From Paraniabella hibiscisoli (lineage in GTDB: Bacteria; Bacteroidota; Bacteroidia; Chitinophagales; Chitinophagaceae), in assembly GCF_022512515.1 (NCBI RefSeq), contig NZ_JAKWBK010000001.1, positions 3,038,001 through 3,102,000 on the forward strand: a DNA stretch of 64,000 nt. Reading direction: 5' to 3'. A program made the translations under genes and the position numbers. Below are positions 20,810 through 31,713 of this stretch, in pieces. Within the stretch, counting starts at the first letter, position 1. Every line of letters starts with the position of its first letter. The notes beneath the pieces were generated by a model. The model saw only the letters and a program-made list of their open reading frames with translations, was not told the DNA's origin and made no database searches.

Positions 20810-21457
20810 ATGAAACGCTTATTTTTTGCAATAGCCCTATTGCCCTGGTTGCTTATTGCCTGTAATACGATCACTTTTGAAGAACCTCAACCTGCTACCA
20901 ATGATATCTTAAAAGAGATTCCTCAAGACCTCACAGGTCATTATTTTGATTATGATCATTCTAAAAGTTTGTTCATTACGCCGGGCTTGATTTATACTGT
21001 TCAGTTATCAACTGATACCGTTACTATAAGTGAGTTAAAGGACCAGGAGAAATTGGATAAGGATACACTATATCAGCTAAATCAACATTACAAAGTAAAC
21101 AGGATTACTGATACTTCGTTTACCGGTTACAGGTATGTTGATACGGTTTTTAACCTGGCCGATCAAGGCCAGTTGCTCAAAGCTGAGGGTGAGGATTATT
21201 ACCTGAACTATAAACTAGAAGATAATATGTGGTGGGTGACCAAGCTCGCTTTCAGGGGAAATGTGATTAATCTGACCAATATTGAAACTGCAAATGAAGT
21301 GAAAATGATGGAGCATATTACCCATGTTCAGCAGGATAGCGGGAAAGGTTTACTGGTGAAACCCAATAAAGAGCAGTTTAAAAAATTCGTCAGCCAAAAC
21401 GGCTTTATAAAAGGCAACACTTATTTAAGAATAGATTCCACAACCCATATACTTTAG
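20810..21457 (+). CDS. lipoprotein of unknown function
   Basis: 215 residues. N terminus MKRLFFAIALLPWLLIACNT is a lipoprotein signal (lipobox LIAC) almost the same as that of the following gene. The mature part is polar and beta-rich, with no motif I recognise. It is 21 bp upstream of the VWA gene and probably co-transcribed with it. Confidence 0.75.
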   Translation: MKRLFFAIALLPWLLIACNTITFEEPQPATNDILKEIPQDLTGHYFDYDHSKSLFITPGLIYTVQLSTDTVTISELKDQEKLDKDTLYQLNQHYKVNRITDTSFTGYRYVDTVFNLADQGQLLKAEGEDYYLNYKLEDNMWWVTKLAFRGNVINLTNIETANEVKMMEHITHVQQDSGKGLLVKPNKEQFKKFVSQNGFIKGNTYLRIDSTTHIL

Positions 21458-21478
21458 TAACCAATTAATAAAAAATTT

Positions 21479-23070
21479 ATGAAACGATTTATTTTTGCAA
21501 TAGCAATATTGCCATGGCTGGGCTATGCCTGTAACCAATCCTATAAAAACAGAACCACTGAGGTCGCGGCAGAAACATTGGCCGACCAGGCGGCTCCTGA
21601 TGAGTCACAGGCTTACTTTACAGTGCCGGAGTCGAAAGACTTTAGTGGCGAAGGTTATGCACATATCACAGAAAATAATTTTTCTACAGCGCTTGATCAG
21701 CCGCTATCAACATTTTCAGTAGACGTAGATAAAGCCGCCTACAGTAATATACGGCGCTTCCTAAATAATGGTCAGCTACCGCCGGCGGGTGCCGTTCGTA
21801 TAGAAGAAATGATCAATTATTTTGACTATGACTATAGGCAACCTTCGGGAAGCGATCCCTTCAACGTAATAACAGAAGTGGCTAGCTGTCCGTGGAACGA
21901 AAAACATCAATTGGTACACATAGCGCTTAAAGGAAAAGAAATGGAGCGGCAGGAATTACCTCCCTCTAACCTGGTATTCTTAATAGATGTTTCGGGCTCT
22001 ATGCAGGATGAAGACAAGCTGCCCTTGCTAAAAAAATCTTTACTACTACTCACTAAAAATCTAAGGGAAGATGATAATGTGTCTATCGTTACCTATGCGG
22101 GTAGCGCCGGATTGGCATTGCCATCAACCAGTGGTTCAGATAAAGGAGATATTGAAGATGCAATAGATGACCTGGAAGCAGGAGGCTCCACAGCAGGAGG
22201 AGAGGGGATTCTACTGGCTTACAAAGTGGCCCGCCAGCATTTTAAAAGAATGGTAATAACCGCGTTATTATAGCTACTGACGGTGATTTTAATGTGGGGG
22301 TTAGCAGTGAAGATGAGCTGGTACGCCTGATTGAAAAAGAGAGGGAAAGCGGCGTGTTTTTATCTGTGCTCGGGTTTGGTACCGGCAATTACCAGGACGG
22401 TAATATGCAGCAACTGGCAGATAAAGGGAATGGTAATCATTACTACATTGATGGATTGCAGGAGGCGAAGAAAGTTTTGGTAAATGAGATGAGCGGAACA
22501 CTTTTTACTATTGCAAAAGATGTAAAAATACAAGTGGAATTTAATCCTGCTAAAGCACAGGCTTATAGGTTGATTGGATATGAAAACAGAATGTTGAATA
22601 AGGAAGATTTTAATGATGATAAAAAAGATGCTGGTGAGATAGGTGCAGGTCATACCGTAACAGCTTTATACGAAATAATTCCGATAGGCGTAAAAAGTGA
22701 TTTTGTGAAACCGGTAGATCAGTTGAAATATCAAAAGACGGGGAATATAGAAAGAAATAATTCTAATGACTTATTCACCGTTAAGCTCCGATATAAGAAA
22801 CCTGACGAAGAAGAAAGCCGTAAAATGACCATACCTGTTGCCGATAGTAATGGTGATTGGGGAAATGCCAGTGACAATTTCAGGATGGCTGCCGCGGTCG
22901 CCGAATTCGGTATGGTGCTCAGAAACTCTGAATACAAAAGTAAAGGGAGCTATGAGCAAGCATTGGCAATTGCTAAAACAGCGAAAGGTATTGACGAAAA
23001 TGGTTATAGAGCGGAGTTTACAGGTCTTATAAAAGCGGCTGAGAAACTTAGCTCAAAGCTTAACGATTAA
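21479..23070 (+). CDS. YfbK-like von Willebrand factor A lipoprotein (frameshifted)
   Basis: 530 residues after restoring one A near 22246-22250. Signal MKRFIFAIAILPWLGYACNQ with a lipobox at YAC. An N-terminal VWA-associated domain (STFSVDVDKAAYSNIRRFLN) precedes the VWA domain with the MIDAS motif FLIDVSGSMQDEDKLPLL and IATDGDFNVGVSSEDEL. The C-terminal DUF3520 region includes FGMVLRNSEYKSKGSYEQA. Likely periplasmic or outer-membrane anchored with a metal-dependent ligand site. A related C-terminal fragment lies at 24084-24180. Confidence 0.9.
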
Positions 23071-23158
23071 TAACAGTTTTCTTTAGCTTTAAGAGCTGGC
23101 TAAAATACTCCCCAACAGTGTCGCAGAAATAGTATATTCAGGAAATAAAATTTAACCA

Positions 23159-24045
23159 ATGAAACCAAATTTTTTAATGCTTCCGGTCTGCTTATGCATA
23201 TTGATAAGTTGTAGCAGGGGCATTGATCAGAGCGCTGAACCCCTGGCAAGCATCTCAAACCGCTCTGCATAGCCGTAATGCCGGCGATGGCTTAGAAATG
23301 TTGTCAAAAGCGCCTTCCAAAGAGATTGCTCTTGCGGATCAGGCTAGCATCCCTATCGTGGAGCAAGGACAGCAGATCATTAGAACTGCTCATCTTGTTC
23401 ATGAAGTAAAAAGCAGCCAGGTGTATAATAACTATGTACGCAACCTGCTCAGGAAACATAATGCTTATATTTTCAAAGAGGATAACAGTGTTGCGGATAA
23501 CAAGGCACAGACCACAATAGTTATAAAAGTTCCGGTAGCGTTGTTTGATAGTTTGATCGGGCAACTCGTTACAAATGACGTAAAGCAACTGCAAAAGAAC
23601 ATCACTTCCGAAGATATTACCGGTGAGATCATTGATACGCGAGCAAGACTGGAAACCCGGAAAGCAACCCGGGATAAGTATCTCGAGTTTTTAAATAAAG
23701 CAGGTAAAATTGAAGATGTATTAAAAATACAGCAGGAAATTAACATATATCCAGGAAGATATCGAATCGGCGGAAGCCAGGCTGGCGCAGCTTTCGGGTC
23801 AGGCAAGGTATAGTACCGTTAACCTGACGTATTTTGAACCCGGTAGCGGGTATGAAAATCATAATAGCGATCCCGGGTTTTGGAGTCGTGTCGGCAGTGC
23901 TGTCAAAAACGGCGCTGCAATTTTGGGGCAGATTTTTATTGCTTTGGTAACAGTCTGGCCATTTTGGGTTGTGGGATTGGTGCTGGGCTTTGTGATCAGG
24001 AACTATAGGAGACGAAATAAGAACCTTACCAGGAAAGAGCAATAA
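23159..24045 (+). CDS. DUF4349 lipoprotein (frameshifted)
   Basis: Reconstructed as about 295 residues. N terminus MKPNFLMLPVCLCILISCSR carries a lipobox. The DUF4349 core IIRTAHLVHEVKSSQVYN, TIVIKVPVALFDSLIGQL and TGEIIDTRARLETRKATRDK is followed by a coiled coil. A C-terminal membrane helix (GQIFIALVTVWPFWVVGLVL) ends in a basic RRRNKNLTRKEQ tail. Frameshifts are near 23250-23275 and 23740-23750. It is probably an envelope protein operating with the preceding VWA gene; the function is unknown. Confidence 0.85.
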
Positions 24046-24083
24046 AGTTTTATCCGTCATGCTATTAATGCCGTTTGCTTTAA

Positions 24084-24180
24084 GCGGCGACGATTGCTGA
24101 GTTGGGTATAATGCTCCGTAGTTCTGAATATGAAAAGAAACGCAAGTTATGATCAGGTACTGGTAATTGCTATAACATCG
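24084..24180 (+). pseudogene. decayed C-terminal fragment of a second VWA (YfbK-like) gene
   Basis: Translation gives A-A-T-I-A-E-L-G-I-M-L-R-S-S-E-Y and, after one frame change, S-Y-D-Q-V-L-V-I-A. This parallels AAAVAEFGMVLRNSEYKSKG and SYEQALAIA of the intact VWA protein, including order and spacing. Homology stops before and after. It is a remnant of a paralogue, not a gene. Confidence 0.65.
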
Positions 24181-24226
24181 ATAATACAGGAAGCTCTAAT
24201 ACTGCCACCTATATTTTACTGCGGGG

Positions 24227-24294
24227 GCGCAAAGGCGCAATGTGTTTAAGAACTAACAGAACATCTTTTTTGCGTCATAGCGTCTTTGCGGTTA
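24227..24294. repeat. GCAAAG/CTTTGCG-type intergenic inverted repeat
   Basis: GCGCAAAGGCGCAA at 24227-24240 faces TTGCGTCATAGCGTCTTTGCGG at about 24270-24291 in opposite orientation. The pattern resembles the repeats around the GxxExxY gene and the one near 46681, but no gene lies between the arms. Confidence 0.5.
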
Positions 24295-24348
24295 GATTAC
24301 ACGGATCTGGCAGCACGAATATTTATTGAAATGCTTTAAGTTTACTGC

Positions 24349-25038
24349 ATGAAGAAGAAGCTGGTAGTATTAACCGGTGCTGGTATCAGCGCAGAGAGCG
24401 GTATAAAAACGTTCAGGGATGGAGATGGATTGTGGGAGGGGTATGATGTTACCGAAGTGGCTTCTCCCGAGGGATGGAAAAGAAACTCTTCGCTGGTACT
24501 TGATTTTTATAATATACGTCGCAAGCAGGCATTGGAAGCTTTACCCAATACAGCTCATAAAGGGTTAGCAGAACTGGAACAATGGTTTGATGTGGAAGTA
24601 ATCACCCAGAATATTGATGACCTGCATGAAAGGGGTGGTTCTTCAAAAGTAACTCATTTGCACGGGGAGATATTTAAGATGCGCAGTGCGAAATCGCTGG
24701 CTCCTTCTTTCGAAATAAAAGGCGATATCCATATAGGTGACCTCGCGCCGGACGGAGCCCAGTTAAGACCGGATATTGTTTGGTTTGGCGAAGCAGTGCC
24801 GATGATAGAAAAAGCAATAGCGATCACCCGTAAAGCGGATATATTTGTGGTAATAGGTACCTCGCTGGTGGTATATCCTGCTGCAGGCTTAATAGATACA
24901 GCTCCCTTTCACAGTAAAAAATTTGTGATCGATAAAAACATCCCCTCTGTACAACATGTATCCCATTTGATTACTATAGAGAAGCCTGCCACAGAGGGGG
25001 TGAAGGAGTTGACAGGGATACTAAAAACCATGTTGTAA
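24349..25038 (+). CDS. NAD-dependent protein deacylase (sirtuin) without zinc cysteines
   Basis: 229 residues of the Sir2 family. GAGISAESGIKTFRD binds NAD, TQNIDDLHERGG and THLHGEIF hold the catalytic His, and VVIGTSLVVYPAAGL closes the Rossmann fold. DFYNIRRKQ carries the Tyr-x-x-Arg pair that marks class III (SIRT5/CobB-like) deacylases acting on acidic acyl-lysines. The small domain (KMRSAKSLAPSFEIKGD) has no Cys, so the usual Zn ribbon is missing. The same is known for some bacterial class III members. Confidence 0.9.
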   Translation: MKKKLVVLTGAGISAESGIKTFRDGDGLWEGYDVTEVASPEGWKRNSSLVLDFYNIRRKQALEALPNTAHKGLAELEQWFDVEVITQNIDDLHERGGSSKVTHLHGEIFKMRSAKSLAPSFEIKGDIHIGDLAPDGAQLRPDIVWFGEAVPMIEKAIAITRKADIFVVIGTSLVVYPAAGLIDTAPFHSKKFVIDKNIPSVQHVSHLITIEKPATEGVKELTGILKTML

Positions 25039-25100
25039 ACAAAATAAAGGTTCTGGCTGGGTTAAGCAACGGCATATTGTGTATTCGGATTGTTGGGCGC

Positions 25101-25553
25101 TCAATACTCTTTTTGATTTTCACGCTTCATATAAAAATCAACTTTGTCTTTAATACCAGGAAATGGCTTTACTGTTAGCATGTCTTTGTTCCATACTCCT
25201 GGCGTTTTAAAATCTTTTGTTTTGTTCCAGCTTTGGGGAGTGGGTGTAGACTTCCGTAGCTGATTGCGATACTTCCATGGCTCACTTTTCCAGAAATTGG
25301 GTATTTCATTTGCTGTTGTTTCTCTCCTTGCTGCATTTGGAATAGGAACAGCCGATGTATAAGGCATAATGCAGGGCATGTTGTACTGTGTTAGCCTGGC
25401 TACAGAACCATAGTGGCTGCTATACATATTGGAAGTATCCAGCAAACTTTCAGGTCCTAAAGGATTACTACTGTGCGCATTTTGTATCCGGGCTTTCTGG
25501 CCGTAAGACAATGTAACGGCAAGACAAAAAAGTAGAGAGACGATCATTTTCAT
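25101..25553 (-). CDS. small exported protein of unknown function
   Basis: About 150 residues from MKMIVSLLFCLAVTLSYGQK, a Sec signal with likely cleavage after YG. The mature region is rich in Pro, Asn, Ser and Trp (PNFWKSEPWKYRNQLRKS), without a domain I recognise. The open frame extends 14 codons upstream, but the signal peptide argues for the internal ATG at 25553. Confidence 0.62.
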   Translation of the reverse strand: MKMIVSLLFCLAVTLSYGQKARIQNAHSSNPLGPESLLDTSNMYSSHYGSVARLTQYNMPCIMPYTSAVPIPNAARRETTANEIPNFWKSEPWKYRNQLRKSTPTPQSWNKTKDFKTPGVWNKDMLTVKPFPGIKDKVDFYMKRENQKEY

Positions 25554-25620
25554 ATATCCGTTTCGGTCATGATGCATGGTAAGGCCGGATTGCATAAATT
25601 TTTTTATTCTTTTTGGGAAA

Positions 25621-25655
25621 TAAAAAAGCTGGTCACCCCAGGGTAACCAGCTTTT
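25621..25655 (-). terminator. rho-independent terminator of pgi
   Basis: AAAAGCTGGT at 25624-25633 pairs with ACCAGCTTTT at 25646-25655, with further pairing inside. Read on the minus strand, the hairpin ends in a run of T, 18 bp after the pgi stop. Confidence 0.8.
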
Positions 25656-25672
25656 AAAAAGACAGGCAGCTC

Positions 25673-27319
<1,647 letters not shown>

Positions 27320-27413
27320 ATCAAAAATAAAATTTACTGTTTGCTTTAAAGGCTGAAGGTAAATGATATTTAGCTAAGAGAAAAGATTAGAATGCAGCGG
27401 CTGTTTCTTTATA

Positions 27414-28427
27414 TCAAACTTGTTGTACCGTATGGATCACCTGCTCCACCATAGCTCTTGTAATGTCCAGGTGTAACACTAACCTCACTTTGGTAGGCGC
27501 TATGGCATAGGCAAGAATAGAATGCTCCTTTAGTTTTGCCACCAGTTCTTTGGCGCTAATGCCTTTCGTTTCAAAAATGACAATATTAGTTTCAACCGGC
27601 ATTACAGTCTCCACATAATCCTGCGTTTGCAATGCTTCGCCTATCATTTTCGCGTGAGCATGATCTTCGCTTAAACGCTCCATATTATGTTGCAATGCAT
27701 ATATACCTGCCGCCGCCAGGTAACCCGTTTGGCGCATACCACCGCCAAACAATTTTCTCACACGCCGGGCCTTTTTGATAAAGGCCGTATCTCCTAATAA
27801 CAGGCTCCCTACCGGACATCCCAGGCTTTTGGATAAACAGATCGAAATGCTGTCAAATAATTCACCGTATTGCCGGGGTGTTTCATTTTTGGCCACCAGT
27901 GCATTAAACAAACGCGCTCCATCTATATGAAACGGCAACCCGTTATTTCCACAAACCTGTTTGATCCTTTTTAGTTCTTCAAAATCATAACAGCTGCCAC
28001 CACCGCGGTTGCTGGTGTTTTCAACGCACACCAGGCTGGTGCGTGGCCGGTGCACATCGTCAGGTTGTATGGCTTCTTCCACTTGCAAGGCGTTGATGCG
28101 CCCCCGGTCGCCTGGTAATAATTTTACTGAAGCGCCTGAATTAGCCGCAATACCTCCGCCTTCATATTGATAAACATGGGCATCGGCATCGCAGATCACT
28201 TCATCGCCGGGTTGCGTATGGCATTTGATAGCAATCTGGTTCGTCATGGTACCGCTAGGGCAAAATAAAGCCGCTTCTTTACCGAATAATGTAGCAGCCA
28301 TTTGCTCCAGTTCATTTACTGTAGGGTCTTCTCCAAAAACATCATCGCCTACAGGCGCTTTCATCATGGCTTCCAACATGGCCGGAGTTGGGCGGGTAAC
28401 GGTATCTGACCTGAAATCAATGATCAT
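27414..28427 (-). CDS. ltaE: L-threonine aldolase, low-specificity type
   Basis: 337 residues. PLP enzyme cleaving L-threonine/allo-threonine to glycine and acetaldehyde. Typical start [20 protein letters not shown], then [44 protein letters not shown] (PLP-binding Asp) and [18 protein letters not shown] with the Schiff-base lysine. Complete and intact. It could also act on related beta-hydroxy amino acids. Confidence 0.94.
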   Translation of the reverse strand: MIIDFRSDTVTRPTPAMLEAMMKAPVGDDVFGEDPTVNELEQMAATLFGKEAALFCPSGTMTNQIAIKCHTQPGDEVICDADAHVYQYEGGGIAANSGASVKLLPGDRGRINALQVEEAIQPDDVHRPRTSLVCVENTSNRGGGSCYDFEELKRIKQVCGNNGLPFHIDGARLFNALVAKNETPRQYGELFDSISICLSKSLGCPVGSLLLGDTAFIKKARRVRKLFGGGMRQTGYLAAAGIYALQHNMERLSEDHAHAKMIGEALQTQDYVETVMPVETNIVIFETKGISAKELVAKLKEHSILAYAIAPTKVRLVLHLDITRAMVEQVIHTVQQV

Positions 28428-28468
28428 GTGCTTATTGTTATGGATTCAAATTTAGTCGAATGCATTCA

Positions 28469-28496
28469 TTTGCACGAAGTTTGTATTGTATCTTTG
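28469..28496 (+). promoter_or_regulatory. probable promoter of the YajQ gene
   Basis: TTTG at 28469-28472 and TATCTTTG at 28489-28496 form a Bacteroidota-type -33/-7 pair with a 16-nt spacer, 44 bp before the start codon. Confidence 0.6.
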
Positions 28497-28540
28497 CTGA
28501 CCGGCTGCCATTATTAATTTTTTAAAACAGGAGCAATTTT

Positions 28541-29032
28541 ATGCCATCATTTGATTTTGTAAGTAAGGTAGATGCACAGGCGTTAGATAACGCTGTGAAC
28601 GTTGTAAGTAAAGAAATAGCTAATCGCTTTGATTTTAAAGGGTCGCACCTGGTGATCGACCTGGACAAGAAGAATTACACGCTGAAGGTAGAAACTGAGG
28701 ATGATATGAAAATGAAGCAGCTGATCGACGTGTTAGTGAATAGAGCGCATAAGCAGGGCATTTCGCCCGAAGCATTCGATTTGAGTAAGGAAGGAAGTAT
28801 GATCGGCAAGGCCTGGAAAAAAGAGATACAGGTACGCAATGGTTTGAAACAGGAAGATGCAAAAAAGATCATTAAGCAAATTAAAGACGCTGGCTTAAAA
28901 GTACAGGCATCTATAAATGATGACCTTGTGAGGGTAACCGGTAAAAAAATAGATGATCTGCAGGAAGTAATACAGGCTTCTAAAGGTTGGGGATTAGATA
29001 TACCCTTGCAGGTGGAAAATATGAGAAGCTAA
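28541..29032 (+). CDS. YajQ family nucleotide-binding protein
   Basis: 163 residues of the DUF520/YajQ family, whose members bind nucleotides such as cyclic di-GMP or GTP. Two ferredoxin-like repeats: MPSFDFVSKVDAQALDNAVN, RFDFKGSHLVIDLDKK, LKQEDAKKIIKQIKDAGLKV, QASINDDLVRVTGKKIDDLQ. Length and both motifs match the family. Own promoter upstream. Confidence 0.95.
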   Translation: MPSFDFVSKVDAQALDNAVNVVSKEIANRFDFKGSHLVIDLDKKNYTLKVETEDDMKMKQLIDVLVNRAHKQGISPEAFDLSKEGSMIGKAWKKEIQVRNGLKQEDAKKIIKQIKDAGLKVQASINDDLVRVTGKKIDDLQEVIQASKGWGLDIPLQVENMRS

Positions 29033-29119
29033 GGGAGTGAGTGGTGAATAATAGGAATTAGGGAGTACTGAGAGGGGCGAAATGTTTAAATTTTCAAATC
29101 TTAAATCATAAAATTGTTG

Positions 29120-29190
29120 TACCTTTGCACTCCTTTGAAGCAATTCTGAGGATAATTTTATTAAATAATTTGTACGGCAAAATCCGTACA
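29120..29190 (+). promoter_or_regulatory. rpmE2 promoter and leader stem-loop
   Basis: TACCTTTG at 29120-29127 fits the -7 box TAnnTTTG. In the leader, TGTACGG (29171-29177) and CCGTACA (29184-29190) form a perfect 7-bp hairpin with a 6-nt loop, 20 bp before the start codon. L31 genes in several phyla have autoregulatory leaders; here that role is only a possibility. Confidence 0.55.
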
Positions 29191-29210
29191 ACCTTAAAAA
29201 TCATACAATT

Positions 29211-29459
29211 ATGAAACAAGGTCTCCATCCGGAAAGCTACCGTTTTGTTGTGTTTAAAGACATGAGTAACGGCGATGCTTTTTTAGGAAAGTCTACTGCA
29301 AATTCTAAAGAAACCATTAAATGGGAAGATGGTAACGATTACCCGGTAATTAAACTGGAGATATCAAGTACTTCTCACCCGTTCTTTACCGGTAAAAACA
29401 TGCTGGTTGATACAGCAGGCCGTATCGATAAATTCAAAAAGAAATACGCGAAAAAATAA
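29211..29459 (+). CDS. rpmE2: type B 50S ribosomal protein L31
   Basis: 82 residues: [20 protein letters not shown], then [20 protein letters not shown] and a lysine-rich end. It lacks the CxxC zinc motif of the other L31 class, so it is the zinc-independent (type B) form. Short monocistronic unit with its own promoter and terminator. Confidence 0.95.
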   Translation: MKQGLHPESYRFVVFKDMSNGDAFLGKSTANSKETIKWEDGNDYPVIKLEISSTSHPFFTGKNMLVDTAGRIDKFKKKYAKK

Positions 29460-29487
29460 TTGTTCCTCAGGAATTTATTTTATGGAG

Positions 29488-29511
29488 AACCCCGCATTGG
29501 CGGGGTTTTTT
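29488..29511 (+). terminator. rho-independent terminator of rpmE2
   Basis: AACCCCGC (29488-29495) pairs with GCGGGGTT (29500-29507) around ATTG, followed by T residues. Confidence 0.88.
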
Positions 29512-29566
29512 CTTGTCCTTACCCATCCAATGCTTCGCTGCAAATGCTTATCTTAGAAGCTTCAAT

Positions 29567-30795
29567 ATGAAACCTGTTATTGCATTTGCTCCAGCTCATG
29601 GCGAACCGACTTTTCTACAACCCTTTATTTTTACAAGAAAGGTGCAGGATTTCAGGATCGGCGCATTGACTATTCGTGAAAAATGGGAGCAGCTTCTCGA
29701 TGCATCTTCAGTCGATTTAAAAGATAACCGGCTGTCTGAGTTTTTTTCATCAACTGCCCTGGAAGAAATTGGTAACGAAGTTGCTAAGTATATTATTGCA
29801 GCAAACCTCCTGCCCGATAATGCATTGATAGAAAAAATAAAAGCGCTGTTACCCGGTCAATCGATTGTGTCAAAGGACAATGAAATGCTGGTCGGCTATA
29901 TAATGCAATTAACGGATATCAATAACCTGCAGCCGATAGCGACTTTAGAAGCAGCAGATTTTAAACTGCTTGGAGCCGTTACGCAGATCAATCTGTTGAA
30001 TAAGAACGCGCTGTTGTATGACTATGAGATATTGAAACAAAAATGTGTTGCTCAGCCAATTGATCCTTCAAACGGGTTAATAGCCTCCGAAAATATTTTT
30101 ATTGAAGAAGGTGCTGTTGTAAGGCATGCAATACTCAATGCGGAGGAAGGCCCGATTTTTATAGCGAAAAATGCGCAGGTAATGGAAGGCGTTTGCTTAC
30201 GTGGGCCCCTCTATATTGGAGAGCGTGCTGTAGTGAAAATGGGAGCAGCCATTTATGGAGCAACGACCATTGGTCCGGGTTGTGTAATAGGTGGCGAAGT
30301 GAAAAATGCGGTATTTTTTGCCAACTCTAATAAAGGACACGATGGGTATATCGGGGATTCGGTGGTAGGAGAGTGGTGTAATTTCGGCGCAGGTACCAGT
30401 AGCAGTAATATGAAGAATAATATCGGCGATGTTAACTACCAGTTACCTGATGCTGTTATTGTGACCGGTCAGAAAAAGGAGGTGTACTTATGGGTGATTT
30501 TAGCCGCACCGCCATCAATACATCTATTAATACAGGAACGTGGGTGGGTGTAAGCTCCCATGTGTTCGGAAACGGGCTCACTCCGAAAATAATTCCTAAT
30601 TTTAGCTGGGGATTCGAATCAGGATTGGGAAGTTTACCCCTGCGTTACACCGAGGATGGTATACCTAATAACGAGGAATTTATATACAAGCTGGATAAAG
30701 CTTTAAAAGATGCCGACGCCTGGATGCGGTTAAAAGGAGCCGCATTAAGTGAGGCGCAAAAAAATATATTGACAGAACTTTACAATAAACGATAA
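29567..30795 (+). CDS. GlmU-like sugar nucleotidyltransferase/acyltransferase (frameshifted)
   Basis: 409 residues after adding one A near 30472-30478. The N-terminal part (LQPFIFTRKVQDFRIGALTI) is a divergent nucleotidyltransferase-like region. The C-terminal part is a left-handed beta helix of hexapeptides (GAVVRHAILNAEEGPIFIAK, GAAIYGATTIGPGCVIGGEV) with NFGAGTSSSNMKNN, as in GlmU. Bacteroidota carry this as a separate family of putative sugar nucleotidyltransferases next to tpiA. ATG at 29567 gives the conserved N terminus; 17 bp separate it from tpiA, so they form one operon. Confidence 0.85.
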
Positions 30796-30811
30796 AAAAC
30801 AATTTTTAAAA

Positions 30812-31572
30812 ATGAGAAAGCAAATTGCAGCGGCAAACTGGAAAATGAACCTGACTTATACGGAAGGACAACAGTTGCTGGCTAGTATTTTAGAGAATGA
30901 CCTGGGCAGCAAAGAAAACCATGAAGTAATTTTCGCAGTTCCTTTTCCTTACCTGATCATGGCGAAGGAAAAACAACTACGTTGAAAAATTATTATATAG
31001 CTGCGCAGAATTGCAGCAACAAAAAGTCAGGTGCTTACACGGGTGAGGTTTCTGTGGATATGCTGGACTCTATTCATATCAAACATTGCATCGTAGGTCA
31101 TAGTGAAAGAAGAGAATACTTTGGCGAAACCAACCAGGTATTGGCAGAAAAAGTGAACCTGTTACTTGAAAAAGGAATCACACCTATATTCTGTTGCGGA
31201 GAGGCTTTGGATATCAGGGAAGCTAATACTCAAAATGCATTTGTTGAGGCACAATTAAAGGAGTCATTATTTCACCTATCTGCTGAAGATGTTCAAAAAG
31301 TGGTAATTGCCTACGAACCTATCTGGGCTATTGGCACTGGCAAAACTGCTTCTACAGAGCAGGCACAGGAAATGCATGCGCACCTTCGTTCGGTACTGGC
31401 TGCTCAATATGGTGCTGAAGTAGCTAATGAAATATCTATCCTTTATGGTGGTAGTGTAAAGGCTAATAATGCAAAAGAGATCTTTGCTTCTCCTGATGTG
31501 GATGGAGGTCTTGTGGGAGGTGCTTCATTGGTAGCTTTGGATTTCATAGAAATTATCAAAGCCTTGAAATAA
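30812..31572 (+). CDS. tpiA: triose-phosphate isomerase (frameshifted)
   Basis: 253 residues after adding one base between 30961 and 30982. Interconverts dihydroxyacetone phosphate and glyceraldehyde 3-phosphate. Start [19 protein letters not shown] with the catalytic Lys, [16 protein letters not shown] (catalytic His), [18 protein letters not shown] (catalytic Glu in the signature), and [16 protein letters not shown] with LVGGASL for phosphate binding. A core glycolytic enzyme that is normally single-copy, so the frameshift is almost certainly an error in the sequence. Confidence 0.96.
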
Positions 31573-31598
31573 AGCAGGTGTTTAAATAGTTAATATGA

Positions 31599-31625
31599 AG
31601 CCGGGTATTATCGCCCGGCTTTATT
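31599..31625 (+). terminator. terminator of the GlmU-like/tpiA operon
   Basis: AGCCGGG (31599-31605) pairs with CCCGGCT (31614-31620); a T-rich run follows. Confidence 0.8.
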
Positions 31626-31663
31626 GATTTGGATACTTCAGACGTTTTTCACCTGATGTAAAC

Positions 31664-31693
31664 AAAAAAGCCGCTGCTTTGTAGCAACGGCTT
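31664..31693 (-). terminator. terminator of the exported isomerase gene (minus strand)
   Basis: AAGCCGCTGCT pairs with AGCAACGGCTT with one mismatch, and the minus-strand copy ends in a run of T. It lies 21 bp after the stop of the gene at 31714. Confidence 0.75.
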
Positions 31694-31713
31694 CTGCTGT
31701 AAAAATCGTTTTA

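Noticed and set aside
24227-24294. CRISPR array
   Set aside because: The repeat arms occur once in opposite orientation with no regular spacers and no cas genes.
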